Source: Mucilaginibacter rivuli
GTDB lineage: Bacteria > Bacteroidota > Bacteroidia > Sphingobacteriales > Sphingobacteriaceae
Assembly (NCBI RefSeq): GCF_019391655.1
Contig: NZ_JAHXPQ010000004.1
Location: 124,001-188,000 of the forward strand
Length of the DNA stretch: 64,000 nt
Direction: 5' to 3'
Of this stretch, positions 53,406 through 62,307 are shown piece after piece. Within the stretch, counting starts at the first letter, position 1. Each line of letters begins with the position of its first letter. A program made the position numbers and the translations under genes. The notes below the pieces were generated by a model that had not been told where the DNA came from, did not search any database, and saw nothing but the letters and a program-made list of their open reading frames with translations.

Positions 53406-54266
53406 ATGAAACTTATACGATACGGAGAACTTAACAAAGAGAAAACAGGCATAGTGCTTGAAGATGGCAAATACTATGATACTTCGGCTTTTGGCGAAGA
53501 TTATAACGAAGCCTTTTTTGAAAACGACGGCTTAGCGCGCTTAAAGGCCTTTGTGGATGCTAACAAAGCAACCCTGAAACCGATACCGGAAGGTGCACGT
53601 TTGGGCAGCCCTTTTGCGAGGCCGTCAAAAATTGTTTGCATAGGCCTTAACTATGCCGACCATGCCCGCGAAACAGGCGCGGCAGTACCAACCGAACCCG
53701 TTATCTTTATGAAAAGCACTTCGGCTTTAGCCGGGCCTTTTGATGATATCACTATCCCGAAAAATTCAGTAAAAACTGATTGGGAAGTGGAGATAGCTGT
53801 GGTTATCAGCAAAAAAGCAAGCTATGTTGATGAGGCCGATGCGCATAATTACATTGCGGGTTATGTGCTGCATAACGATGTATCGGAACGTGAGTTCCAG
53901 ATAGAGCGTGGCGGTACCTGGGATAAAGGTAAAGGCTGCGATACCTTTGCACCAATGGGGCCTTTTATGGCTACAGCCGATGAGATTGCCGATGTAAACA
54001 ACCTGCGCCTGTGGCTTAATGTTAACGGCCAGAAAATGCAGGATGGCAATACATCAAACTTTATATTCAACATCCCGTTCGTAATATCATACCTGAGCCA
54101 GTTTATGAGCTTGCTACCGGGCGATGTAATATCAACCGGTACACCTGCAGGCGTTGGCCTGGGCTTTAACCCGCCTGTTTATTTGAAAGACGGTGATGTG
54201 GTAGAGTTAGGAATTGATGGCTTGGGTACTGCTAAACAAACTTTTAAAGCATATGCCAAAAATTGA
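53406..54266 (+). CDS. Fumarylacetoacetate-hydrolase-family enzyme (2,4-diketo-3-deoxy-L-fuconate hydrolase candidate)
   Basis: 286 residues. FAH fold: PSKIVCIGLNYADHARETG, VIFMKSTSALAGPFDDI, DWEVEIAVVI (metal-binding Glu and Asp), RGGTWDKGKGCDTFAPMGP, LLPGDVISTGTPAGVGLG. In the non-phosphorylated fucose pathway the FAH enzyme splits 2,4-diketo-3-deoxyfuconate to pyruvate and lactate. It overlaps the next gene by 14 bases. Confidence 0.88.
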   Translation: MKLIRYGELNKEKTGIVLEDGKYYDTSAFGEDYNEAFFENDGLARLKAFVDANKATLKPIPEGARLGSPFARPSKIVCIGLNYADHARETGAAVPTEPVIFMKSTSALAGPFDDITIPKNSVKTDWEVEIAVVISKKASYVDEADAHNYIAGYVLHNDVSEREFQIERGGTWDKGKGCDTFAPMGPFMATADEIADVNNLRLWLNVNGQKMQDGNTSNFIFNIPFVISYLSQFMSLLPGDVISTGTPAGVGLGFNPPVYLKDGDVVELGIDGLGTAKQTFKAYAKN

Positions 54267-55083
54267 TGCCCACCAGCATTTCTGGATATTTGACCCGGTA
54301 AGGGATAGCTGGATAAACGATGATATGTCGGTTATTCAACGCGATTTTTTACCCGGCGATCTGGAGCCGGTGCTGGAGGCAAACGGTATAAATGGCTGCG
54401 TGGCTGTACAGGCTGATCAGTCGGAAATACAGAATGATTTTTTGCTGGGGCTGGCTAATGATAATGCTTTTATAAAAGGGGTAGTTGGTTGGGTTGATTT
54501 GCGTGCGGATAATATTGAAGAGCGGCTGGAATATTACAGTGGCTTTGAAAAAATGAAAGGCTTGCGCCATGTATTGCAGGGAGAAGAAGATAGGGCTTTG
54601 ATGCTGAAACCAGCTTTTATGAATGGTATAAGCAAGTTGGCCAAATATGGTTTTACTTATGATATCCTCATCTTTCCGGACCAGTTGCAATATGTAAGCG
54701 AGTTTGTTTCGGCTTTCCCGGATACCAAATTTGTGATAGACCATATTGCGAAGCCATACATCAAAGACAAAAAAATAGATGACTGGGCAACGGATATCCG
54801 CAAGGTGGCCCAGCATCAAAACTTGTACTGTAAGGTATCAGGCATGGTAACCGAGGCTGATTGGAAAAACCATAAGCCTGCTGATTTTATCCCATACTTG
54901 GATGTGGTGTTTGAAGCTTTTGGCGCGGAAAGATTAATGTTTGGGTCAGACTGGCCGGTATGCCAGGTGGCTGCAAACTACACTGCAATGAAAAGCATAG
55001 TTGAACAATATACCGTCAACTTATCAACCACCGAGCAGGATAAGTTTTGGGGAGATAATGCCGTTAAATTTTACAACCTATAA
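54253..55083 (+). CDS. Amidohydrolase of the L-fuconolactonase type
   Basis: 276 residues from the ATG at 54253, overlapping the upstream gene by 14 bases (the frame extends 13 codons further). The start MPKIDAHQHFW has the HxH metal motif; FVIDHIAKP and MFGSDWPVC supply the later His and Asp, as in COG3618 enzymes. It would open L-fucono-1,5-lactone to L-fuconate. Confidence 0.88.
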   Translation: MPKIDAHQHFWIFDPVRDSWINDDMSVIQRDFLPGDLEPVLEANGINGCVAVQADQSEIQNDFLLGLANDNAFIKGVVGWVDLRADNIEERLEYYSGFEKMKGLRHVLQGEEDRALMLKPAFMNGISKLAKYGFTYDILIFPDQLQYVSEFVSAFPDTKFVIDHIAKPYIKDKKIDDWATDIRKVAQHQNLYCKVSGMVTEADWKNHKPADFIPYLDVVFEAFGAERLMFGSDWPVCQVAANYTAMKSIVEQYTVNLSTTEQDKFWGDNAVKFYNL

Positions 55084-55095
55084 AAGGAACAAAAT

Positions 55096-55884
55096 ATGGA
55101 TCTGCAATTAAAAGATAAAGTAATTATAGTAACCGGCGGTGCAAAAGGCATTGGCGAGGGCATTAGCAATGTATTGGCCGGCGAAGGCGCTATACCCGTT
55201 ATTATTGGCCGCAACTCCAATGATAACAACAAAACCGTTGACGCGATAAAAGCAGCAGGCGGCCAAGCTTTCCAGGTAGCGGCAGAGTTATCAGACCCTG
55301 CTGCCTGCAAAATGGCTGTTGAGGCTGTTATAGCACAATTCGGCCGTATTGATGGCTTAGTGAACAATGCAGGGGTTAATGATGGCGTAGGCCTTGAAAA
55401 TGGCAATTATGATGCCTTTATGGCATCGTTACATAAAAACGTGGTGCATTATTATTTGATGGCACATTATGCATTGCCCGAGCTGATCAAATCAAAAGGA
55501 TCGATACTGAACATCACCTCAAAAACAGCGGAAACCGGGCAGGGTAATACATCTGCCTATGCTGCTGCCAATGGTGGCCGTAATGCCTTAACCCGCGAGT
55601 GGGCTGTGGAGTTGTTAAAATACGGTATCCGTGTAAACGCCATTGTAGTTGCCGAATGCTGGACACCGGCCTACGATACCTGGGTAAACGGACTGGCCAA
55701 TCCGCAGGAAAAACTAAAGGAGATTACCGGTAAAATACCTTTTGAAAACCGCATGACCACAGCTGAAGAATTAGGCAATGCTACTGCATTCCTGTTATCA
55801 GAACGCTCAAGCCATACTACAGGGCAAATTGTTCATGTAGATGGTGGCTATGTGCATTTAGATAGGGCGCTGGCTAACGCATAA
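55096..55884 (+). CDS. SDR-family enzyme of the fucose cluster, Tyr-x3-Asn instead of Tyr-x3-Lys
   Basis: 262 residues. VTGGAKGIGEGISN (about 11-24), NNAGVND and SKTAETGQGNTSAYAAANGG are in place, but the residue four after the catalytic Tyr is Asn, not Lys, in SAYAAANGG. The rest (TREWAVELLKYGIRVNAI, HVDGGYVHLDRAL) is otherwise regular and the gene is intact. L-fucose dehydrogenase is the likeliest function from its place. A change at this position usually harms SDR catalysis, so either another Lys compensates or the role differs. Confidence 0.82.
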   Translation: MDLQLKDKVIIVTGGAKGIGEGISNVLAGEGAIPVIIGRNSNDNNKTVDAIKAAGGQAFQVAAELSDPAACKMAVEAVIAQFGRIDGLVNNAGVNDGVGLENGNYDAFMASLHKNVVHYYLMAHYALPELIKSKGSILNITSKTAETGQGNTSAYAAANGGRNALTREWAVELLKYGIRVNAIVVAECWTPAYDTWVNGLANPQEKLKEITGKIPFENRMTTAEELGNATAFLLSERSSHTTGQIVHVDGGYVHLDRALANA

Positions 55885-55890
55885 TTATAT

Positions 55891-55959
55891 AGCGATGGGT
55901 TTCAACTATTCTCTTGAGCAGGCTGTGCCTGGGCTGAGCGGGCGAAAAAACCCATCGCT
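55891..55959. terminator. Inverted repeat behind the SDR gene, probable terminator/attenuator
   Basis: AGCGATGGGTTT (55891-55902) pairs perfectly with AAACCCATCGCT (55948-55959) around a 45-base loop. No long T tract follows, so termination is tentative; it lies seven bases behind the SDR stop. Confidence 0.45.
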
Positions 55960-56029
55960 ATTGTACATTACAGGATGCATCAGTAGAGTTGAACGGATAT
56001 TAGTTACTCTCTTTGCATAATTATAATTA

Positions 56030-56132
56030 GTCATCCCGTCCCGACTTTCGTTGGGATCGGGACCCCATCATGCAGGTGGCGAACTATCATCGCATACCTA
56101 TCAGTGAGGTGCTGAAACAAGTTCGGCATGAC
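56030..56132. repeat. Dispersed palindromic repeat, copy 1
   Basis: Ends GTCATCCCGTCCCGAC and GTTCGGCATGAC; the inner part differs from copy 2 (62181-62288), which lies in the opposite orientation. The complementary ends and variable centre indicate a repeated hairpin-forming element between genes. Confidence 0.75.
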
Positions 56133-56155
56133 CTGATTTTTTTTAACAACACACA

Positions 56156-57169
56156 ATGAAAACATTAGTATGCACCACACCGGGGCAATTTGAATACCAA
56201 CTGGGCCAAATGCCTGCACTTACTCCCGGTAACGCTATCATCAAAATAAAACGTATTGGCATTTGCGGTACCGACCTGCACGCCTTTGAGGGCACCCAGC
56301 CATTTTTTGCTTACCCACGCATTTTAGGTCACGAGCTGGCGGGCGAGTTGGTGGAATTTGATAATGCCCCCGGTTTTACTGTTGGTGAAACGGTAACTTT
56401 TATCCCCTATTTTAATTGCGGAACATGTATTGCCTGCCGCAGCGGTAAAGCCAACTGCTGTACTGATATTAAAGTTTTTGGTGTACATATTGATGGCGGC
56501 ATGGCCGAATATGTTTCGGTGCCATCATATTCGCTTATTCACGGCGAAGGTTTGAGCGAGGATGAATTAGCCTTAGTTGAACCATTGGCTATTGGCGCTC
56601 ATGGCGTTCGCCGCGCAGATGTGCAACCCGGCGAGTTCGTGCTGGTGGTTGGCGCCGGGCCAATTGGCCTGGGTATTATGGAGTTTGCGCGTATTGCAGG
56701 CGCAAACGTGATTGCAATGGACATTAACGAAAACCGCCTTGATTTTTGTAAAAATAAGCTCAAGGTACACCATACCATTAACGCCGCTAAAGAGGATGTT
56801 AACGAAGCGCTGAAAACAATTACAAATGGCGACTACCCTACCGTGGTAATAGATGCCACGGGCAGCCTGCGTGCTATTACCAATGCTTTTCCATACATGG
56901 CGCATGGTGCACGTTATGTTTTGGTAGGATTGCAAAAAGGCGAAATAGCATTTAGCCACCCTGAGTTTCACAAACGCGAGGCTACCCTGATGAGCAGCCG
57001 CAACGCCACCCGTGCCGATTTTGAGCACGTGATAGCCAGCATGAAAAAGGGTTTGGTTGACCCTACGAATTATATTACTCACCGGGTTGATTTTGGTGAG
57101 GTGAAGGATGAGTTTAAAGGATGGTTAGATCCGGCGAATGGGGTGATAAAGGCAATGGTATCGTTATAA
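56156..57169 (+). CDS. Zinc-dependent alcohol dehydrogenase (MDR family), fucose cluster
   Basis: 337 residues. The catalytic zinc ligands lie in GICGTDLHAFEG and LGHELAGE, the structural zinc in the CGTCIACRSGKANCC block, and the NAD site in VVGAGPIGLGIMEF followed by Asp in AMDINENR, so NAD is preferred. Similar to sorbitol/threonine-type dehydrogenases. It probably oxidises an L-fucose-derived alcohol, aldehyde or lactate-type product; the repeat before it may separate it from the main operon. Confidence 0.85.
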   Translation: MKTLVCTTPGQFEYQLGQMPALTPGNAIIKIKRIGICGTDLHAFEGTQPFFAYPRILGHELAGELVEFDNAPGFTVGETVTFIPYFNCGTCIACRSGKANCCTDIKVFGVHIDGGMAEYVSVPSYSLIHGEGLSEDELALVEPLAIGAHGVRRADVQPGEFVLVVGAGPIGLGIMEFARIAGANVIAMDINENRLDFCKNKLKVHHTINAAKEDVNEALKTITNGDYPTVVIDATGSLRAITNAFPYMAHGARYVLVGLQKGEIAFSHPEFHKREATLMSSRNATRADFEHVIASMKKGLVDPTNYITHRVDFGEVKDEFKGWLDPANGVIKAMVSL

Positions 57170-57201
57170 AAAAATTGCGTTTAAGCTGGCTTGATAAGAA
57201 A

Positions 57202-57927
57202 TTATTTATCAATCCACCATTCAAATTTGGTACCATCAGCAACCTCTTCAAAAATATGATCCATTTTTCGAGCAAAAAAACGTCGTAATATTTCACCTTC
57301 ACTACCTGTTTTTTTAAGATCAGAGGTGTAATCTGCAAGATGTCTTTTTAAACGATAATGTAAGATGGTACGATAAATCTTATTCTTTCCATTTTCGTGT
57401 TCGATGAAAATCTTTTCTGTTTTGGTTTTAAATCTTAACGGGGCCGCGTTGATAATCCATTTTCCTTTAGTCCTGGCTTCGTGCATAAGGCCACATCTAA
57501 CATCCTTATAAAAGGATTCTGCGCTAAATGGTTTATCAGGAATAGTTTGTCCTGAACTTGCAGAATCATCTACCCAAAAAATGTTTTTAAATATGGCAGC
57601 GGATTGCAAGAATTTGGTAAATATTTTTTGACTGTTTTTATAAGTATATTTAGGTGAACCTGTATTTTTCGTGTGGTCAAATATTTCGCCAGAACGTAGA
57701 CTTGCGAATGCTTCTATTAAAGCACATTGTACCGTTAGAATTGTAAAGCCTTCCCCTTTTAGTTTTCCCTCATCAATTAATTGCTGAATGGGATCGAAAT
57801 ACTTTCTTGTAAATCTCTGATTAAATAGGATAATTGCTTTACCCCATTCTTTATCATAAATGTATTGTTGATTCAGCTTCAACCGAATGTCCTTCCATTT
57901 GGTTATTTCTTGTTCTTCAATCTCCAT
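57202..57927 (-). CDS. Unknown protein with a HEPN-like R-x4-H motif
   Basis: 241 residues, no signal peptide, predicted mostly helical. ALIEAFASLRSGE and YKDVRCGLMHEARTKGKW form a pattern of a helix pair with the motif R-x4-H that is found in HEPN nucleases and HEPN-like nucleotide-binding proteins. I recognise no other family feature. It stands alone between the fucose cluster and the DUF1543 gene. If it is HEPN, a defence or toxin role is possible but unsupported by neighbours. Confidence 0.6.
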   Translation of the reverse strand: MEIEEQEITKWKDIRLKLNQQYIYDKEWGKAIILFNQRFTRKYFDPIQQLIDEGKLKGEGFTILTVQCALIEAFASLRSGEIFDHTKNTGSPKYTYKNSQKIFTKFLQSAAIFKNIFWVDDSASSGQTIPDKPFSAESFYKDVRCGLMHEARTKGKWIINAAPLRFKTKTEKIFIEHENGKNKIYRTILHYRLKRHLADYTSDLKKTGSEGEILRRFFARKMDHIFEEVADGTKFEWWIDK

Positions 57928-57982
57928 ATTTAAATATAGATGTTAAAATTAGAATGTCAATAGACGTCGAGATTTGTAGAAG

Positions 57983-58540
57983 CTACTCAATCTTTCCCAA
58001 CGGCAAATACCCTAAATGTATCTCATCTTCAACTAAACTTTCGGCAGGTGTGAGTTGAATATGGTATAGTGTTTTTTGAAAAGCGGGTAAAATATCCTGT
58101 ATTTTAAAAACATCGTCAACATCTATTCCATATTTATCATCAATATGGCTTACAGCATTGCCGAAATGGTTATGCTGATAAAAATCGGTTTCTTTGGCGT
58201 ATTTGGTTACTGAAGCCAGGCTGGGCTGAACAGTGAGCAGGGTGTAATGTTGCTCCTCGAACTTTTCGGGCAGATAGCCGCCAAGGTTGATAAAAAACAA
58301 GGTTTGGGTTTGATTTGCCGGTGTTTGTTTTACAACATCTACCTTATATCCGTTTACAGCCGTTACTTCTCTCCATGCATCAATGTGGATGTTGCCTTTG
58401 TTTTCGGGCCAAAAATATTTGATATCGGGGATCAATGCTTTTAATGAAGGTGCTATCCCAAAGAAAAAATCATGCTGCTCCACGTGCCTGCCGGGCGGGC
58501 GGCAGCCTAAGAGCAGCATGTATAGTTTCAATTCGCCCAT
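57983..58540 (-). CDS. DUF1543-domain protein
   Basis: 185 residues. LKLYMLLLGCRPPGRHVEQHDFFFGI is the DUF1543 start, and IHIDAWREVTAVNGYKV the second conserved block. The C-terminal half repeats weakly (LFFINLGGYLPEKFEEQHYTLL). Function unknown. It is directly behind the GH65 gene, two bases apart, and therefore probably cotranscribed. Confidence 0.86.
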   Translation of the reverse strand: MGELKLYMLLLGCRPPGRHVEQHDFFFGIAPSLKALIPDIKYFWPENKGNIHIDAWREVTAVNGYKVDVVKQTPANQTQTLFFINLGGYLPEKFEEQHYTLLTVQPSLASVTKYAKETDFYQHNHFGNAVSHIDDKYGIDVDDVFKIQDILPAFQKTLYHIQLTPAESLVEDEIHLGYLPLGKIE

Positions 58541-58541
58541 T

Positions 58542-60830
58542 TTATTCAGCTAAGATGGTTTGGCCTGTTGTTAACTTGTACGCTTTACCTGATACAAAAA
58601 CCTCACAAGCTTTATCCGTTGTTAAATGCGAGCCGTTGGCATCAACTTTAATATTGATGAGTGCTCCACGGAACAGGATATTAAACGAATAGCCTTTCCA
58701 CTGCTTGGGTAGGAAGGGCTTAAAGTGTAGTTGGTCATTGCTCACCGTCATACCTGCAAATCCTTCTACCACAGTCATCCAGGTGCCAGCCATTGATGTG
58801 ATGTGGCAACCGTCTTCGGTATCGTTGTTATAATCGTCAAGGTCAAGGCGGGAGGTGCGGAGGTAAAAGTTATAGGCATCTTCTTCCATCCCCAGCTTGG
58901 CGGCTAATATGGCGTGTATACAGGGCGACAGCGAGCTTTCATGTACGGTTAGCGGCTCGTAAAACTCATAGTTGCGGCGCAATGTATCCAGATCAAATTT
59001 ATCGCTGAAAAAGTACAGGCCCTGTAATACATCGGCTTGTTTAATGTAGCATGAGCGCAGTATGCGGTCCCAGCTCCATTTTTGATTTAGGGGGCGGTCG
59101 GCAGCGGGCAAGTCATGCACGGGGATGATCTCTTTATCCAAAAAGTTATCCTGTTGTAAAAAGATGCCTTTGGCTTTATCCTCACCCAGGTACATGTTAT
59201 TACTTATCTTTTTCCAGTATGTTGTTTCTTCCGTTTCGTTGAACGCGGTTTTTATCACTAGGTCCATGTATTTATCCGGTTCGGTAGCTTTAACATAGGC
59301 TATACACTCGGCGGCGTAATCCATACACCAACAGGCCAGCATACTGGTGTACCAGTTGTTGTTCACGTTGTTTTCGTACTCGTTGGGGCCTGTTACGCCC
59401 AGCATTACATACTGGTTTTTGGCAGCGCTCCAGTTTACACGCTGTTTCCAGAAACGGGCAATACCGATAAGTACTTCCAGGCCGTAATCGTTCAGGTAAT
59501 CTTTATCGCCGGTAAAGCGGATGTAGTTAAATATCGCGTAAGCAATAGCACCATTGCGGTGTATCTCTTCAAAGGTAATTTCCCACTCGTTATGGCATTC
59601 TTCGCCATTCATGGTAACCATAGGGTACAGTGCAGCTCCTTTATCAAAACCTAACTTAGCGGCGTTTTCAATGGCTTTATCTAACTGTTTCCAGCGGTAA
59701 ATAAGTAGTTGTTTGGTTACCTGCTGCGGGGCAGTGCCTAAGTAAAAGGGCACGCAATAAGCCTCGGTATCCCAATAGGTTGAGCCTCCGTATTTTTCGC
59801 CCGTAAAACCTTTGGGGCCAATGTTGAGGCGGTCATCGCTGCCGGTGTAGGTTTGACTCAATTGGAAAATATTAAAACGGATGCCTTGCTGCGCTTTAAC
59901 ATCGCCCTCGATCACAATATCGCTATGCTCCCATTTTTTGTGCCATGCGGCAGCCTGTTCGGCAAGCATGGTATCAAAACCTTTAGCCGATACTTCTGCT
60001 ATCACCTTTTTACAGGCATCTGGTAAATTGGCAGGGGCGTAGTTTTGCGATGATACGTTGGCGGCGTATTTGTAAACGGTGGTTTGTTGCCCCTGTTGCA
60101 CCTGTACAGTGGTGGTTGAAGCTACATATTTTTCGCGGAGGGTGTTTATCACTTTTGCAGAACTACCCGAAATAGTGAAACGGCTGCCTGTACAAACCTC
60201 AAATCCGGTTTTTTTGGTGCGCAGGGTTAAGTACACATCGTTACCATCTTCGGCATGAGCTACATGTTCCCAAAATTTCTCGTCGTAGTTGGAATCGGCG
60301 TTGGAGATATCCCCATCAATGTAAGGCGTTACTGTAATATCACCACTAAAATTAAGAGGGGTGATGGCGTACTTTATGGCACCGGCTTCTTTATCAACAA
60401 TGCTGCACAGGCGGGTGGCTGTAATGCTTACTTCTTTACCGTTTTTTAACCGGGCAGTAAAACTTCGTTCTAAATAACCATCGTGCATGTTGAGCACGCG
60501 TTTAAAATTGGTTACGGCACATTGGGCAATATCTAAAACCTCATCGTCAATTTTTATATCGATGCCAATCCAGTTGGCGGCGTTCAATACTTTGGCAAAA
60601 TATTCGGGATAGCCGTTCTTCCACCAGCCTACACGGGTTTTATCGGGATAATATACTCCCGCAACGTAGTTACCTTGCAGGGTTTCGCCGCTGTATGCTT
60701 CCTCAAAATTGGCGCGCTGGCCCATGCGGCCGTTACCAAGGCTGAATATACTTTCGGATATTTTGTTCAGGTGCGGATCAAAACCTTCTTCTATAATATG
60801 CCACTCGTGTGGGATGATGTAATTTTTCAT
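58542..60830 (-). CDS. Glycoside hydrolase family 65 (maltose/kojibiose-type phosphorylase or trehalase)
   Basis: 762 residues from the ATG at 60830 (frame extends 16 codons further). The N-terminal beta-sandwich begins IIPHEWHIIEEGFDP; the (alpha/alpha)6 barrel contains KYGGSTYWDTEAYCVPFYL, the general-acid block MNGEECHNEWEITFEEIHRNGAIAYA (about residues 405-430) and VTGPNEYENNVNNNWYT, then the C-terminal jelly roll. No beta-phosphoglucomutase gene is adjacent. Cytoplasmic by absence of a signal peptide. Substrate (maltose, trehalose, kojibiose, nigerose) not decidable. Confidence 0.9.
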   Translation of the reverse strand: MKNYIIPHEWHIIEEGFDPHLNKISESIFSLGNGRMGQRANFEEAYSGETLQGNYVAGVYYPDKTRVGWWKNGYPEYFAKVLNAANWIGIDIKIDDEVLDIAQCAVTNFKRVLNMHDGYLERSFTARLKNGKEVSITATRLCSIVDKEAGAIKYAITPLNFSGDITVTPYIDGDISNADSNYDEKFWEHVAHAEDGNDVYLTLRTKKTGFEVCTGSRFTISGSSAKVINTLREKYVASTTTVQVQQGQQTTVYKYAANVSSQNYAPANLPDACKKVIAEVSAKGFDTMLAEQAAAWHKKWEHSDIVIEGDVKAQQGIRFNIFQLSQTYTGSDDRLNIGPKGFTGEKYGGSTYWDTEAYCVPFYLGTAPQQVTKQLLIYRWKQLDKAIENAAKLGFDKGAALYPMVTMNGEECHNEWEITFEEIHRNGAIAYAIFNYIRFTGDKDYLNDYGLEVLIGIARFWKQRVNWSAAKNQYVMLGVTGPNEYENNVNNNWYTSMLACWCMDYAAECIAYVKATEPDKYMDLVIKTAFNETEETTYWKKISNNMYLGEDKAKGIFLQQDNFLDKEIIPVHDLPAADRPLNQKWSWDRILRSCYIKQADVLQGLYFFSDKFDLDTLRRNYEFYEPLTVHESSLSPCIHAILAAKLGMEEDAYNFYLRTSRLDLDDYNNDTEDGCHITSMAGTWMTVVEGFAGMTVSNDQLHFKPFLPKQWKGYSFNILFRGALINIKVDANGSHLTTDKACEVFVSGKAYKLTTGQTILAE

Positions 60831-60970
60831 GCTGCGGGTGTTTGCTTCGCTAAAATATGGTTTCTTGGGATAGCGCACTATCTATATCAAAAAAACAGCA
60901 GCAAAATTTGCGTTGATTATTTATTTAAACGTACTTTCCAAATCGAAAAAATTAGAGAATGTAAAGTGAG

Positions 60971-61255
60971 TTATAAAGAATCCTGACGATTATCCCAAAA
61001 GCAAACTATTAAAACCACATTTCCAAAAACCCTGTAAAGCATTGAGCAATTTTTATGCAGGACGCATTTTCGAACTTCGGTATTTTCATCAACCACAGGA
61101 TATAATAAAGGCGTTTCGGATATAGTATTAATGCTCTTCGCAACCTTAGATTCGAACTTGTTTACGAAACTATCTCCCCAAGTAACTCTTAATTGGCTAA
61201 TAACCGCATCATAGGTTTCTTCAGATTCTGGTGAGAACCTTATCTCGAAGCTCAT
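60971..61255 (-). CDS. ParE/RelE-family toxin
   Basis: 94 residues. EIRFSPESEETYDAV, then TISETPLLYPVVDENTEVRKCVLHKNCSMLYRV and VLIVCFWDNRQD, the ParE/RelE fold with C-terminal basic/aromatic pattern. It overlaps the upstream antitoxin gene by four bases, the usual order antitoxin-toxin. Confidence 0.85.
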   Translation of the reverse strand: MSFEIRFSPESEETYDAVISQLRVTWGDSFVNKFESKVAKSINTISETPLLYPVVDENTEVRKCVLHKNCSMLYRVFGNVVLIVCFWDNRQDSL

Positions 61256-61461
61256 TTTTTAGAAAAATGTTTTTCTTTAAATTCTTGTAGGGAAATGGTT
61301 TGGCCTGCTTCAAATTGTTTTATGCTTTTTTCAATGCTTTGAGAAACATGTAATGGCAAATCGGGTATTTTTGATTCGAATGGAACTTTCAAAGCTTTTA
61401 AAACAGCTTTCACCGTTTTTAATTGCTCTACGTTATCTGGATGAATAAGTATGGTTTCCAT
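61252..61461 (-). CDS. Antitoxin of the ParE-type pair (DUF2683-like)
   Basis: 69 residues from the ATG at 61461 (the ORF can start seven codons earlier at 61482). METILIHPDNVEQLKTVKAVLKALKVPFES is the short beta-alpha motif seen in these Bacteroidota antitoxins; the C-terminus ISLQEFKEKHFSKK would wrap the toxin. It overlaps the toxin gene by four bases. Confidence 0.78.
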   Translation of the reverse strand: METILIHPDNVEQLKTVKAVLKALKVPFESKIPDLPLHVSQSIEKSIKQFEAGQTISLQEFKEKHFSKK

Positions 61462-61641
61462 ATAACAAATATAAGCTTTCATGATTTCTTATTCAAAATC
61501 TCAGGCAATATTAACTTCTTATTTCTCGTAAAATTATATTCTTCAAACCCCACAACATTACTACCCCCCCCAGCGTTAAACGAATAATATTGCATCTCTC
61601 GCAATTATAACCTAACGTTCAACCTTTAAACTTAACCCACC

Positions 61642-62172
61642 ATGGCAGAGCTCAATTCTTCTCCCGAAAAAACCGGCGGAAAAAGTCCGCGTAAAAAGTT
61701 AGCAGCCCGTGTTGACCTGACCGCAATGGTCGACCTGGCATTTTTGTTGATCACGTTTTTTATGCTGACGACCTCGATGAACAAGCCGGGGATGTTTGGT
61801 TTGAATATGCCGACGGATGAGCGACCAGACCCACCAATGTTTATTCCTGAAAGCCGCACAATGACCTTGTGTATTGGCAGCAACCACCAGGTTTTGTACT
61901 ATTTGGGCATGACCGAAAAACCATTAACCGACCCCAAACTTTGCACCTTTAATAAGGAAGGTTTGCGCAAAGCCATTTTAGATATGCAGGCATTGGTATT
62001 AAAAAACACTGGCAAAAGCCTGATGGTATTAATAAAACCAAGCGATAAATCACAATACGTTGATTTGGTAAATACGCTAGATGAAATGAAAATTACAGGT
62101 ATCGAGGTTTTCCCGATAGAAGATATTGGAACTAAAGAAATAGCCTTTTTAAAGCAGAAAAACGTTTATTAA
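61642..62172 (+). CDS. ExbD/TolR-family biopolymer transport protein
   Basis: 176 residues. RVDLTAMVDLAFLLITFFMLTTSM has the single membrane helix with the critical Asp (MVD) of ExbD/TolR; the periplasmic domain follows with TLCIGSNHQVLYY and LMVLIKPSDKSQYVDLVNTLDEM. It would normally partner ExbB and TonB; neither is adjacent, so it is an orphan here. Confidence 0.88.
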   Translation: MAELNSSPEKTGGKSPRKKLAARVDLTAMVDLAFLLITFFMLTTSMNKPGMFGLNMPTDERPDPPMFIPESRTMTLCIGSNHQVLYYLGMTEKPLTDPKLCTFNKEGLRKAILDMQALVLKNTGKSLMVLIKPSDKSQYVDLVNTLDEMKITGIEVFPIEDIGTKEIAFLKQKNVY

Positions 62173-62180
62173 AAAATATA

Positions 62181-62288
62181 GTCATGCTGAACTTGTTTCA
62201 GCACCCCATCAGAAATGTAAGCGAGCGATAATGGTTTGCTACTTAGCAAGTGAGGTGCCGATCCCAACGAAAGTCGGGACGGCATGAC
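62181..62288. repeat. Dispersed palindromic repeat, copy 2 (opposite orientation to 56030-56132)
   Basis: Starts GTCATGCTGAACTTGTTTC and ends GTCGGGACGGCATGAC; the outer bases are complementary. Between convergent exbD and the barrel gene it may also terminate transcription. Confidence 0.75.
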
Positions 62289-62307
62289 GTTTTTATTTTT
62301 AGGGGGC

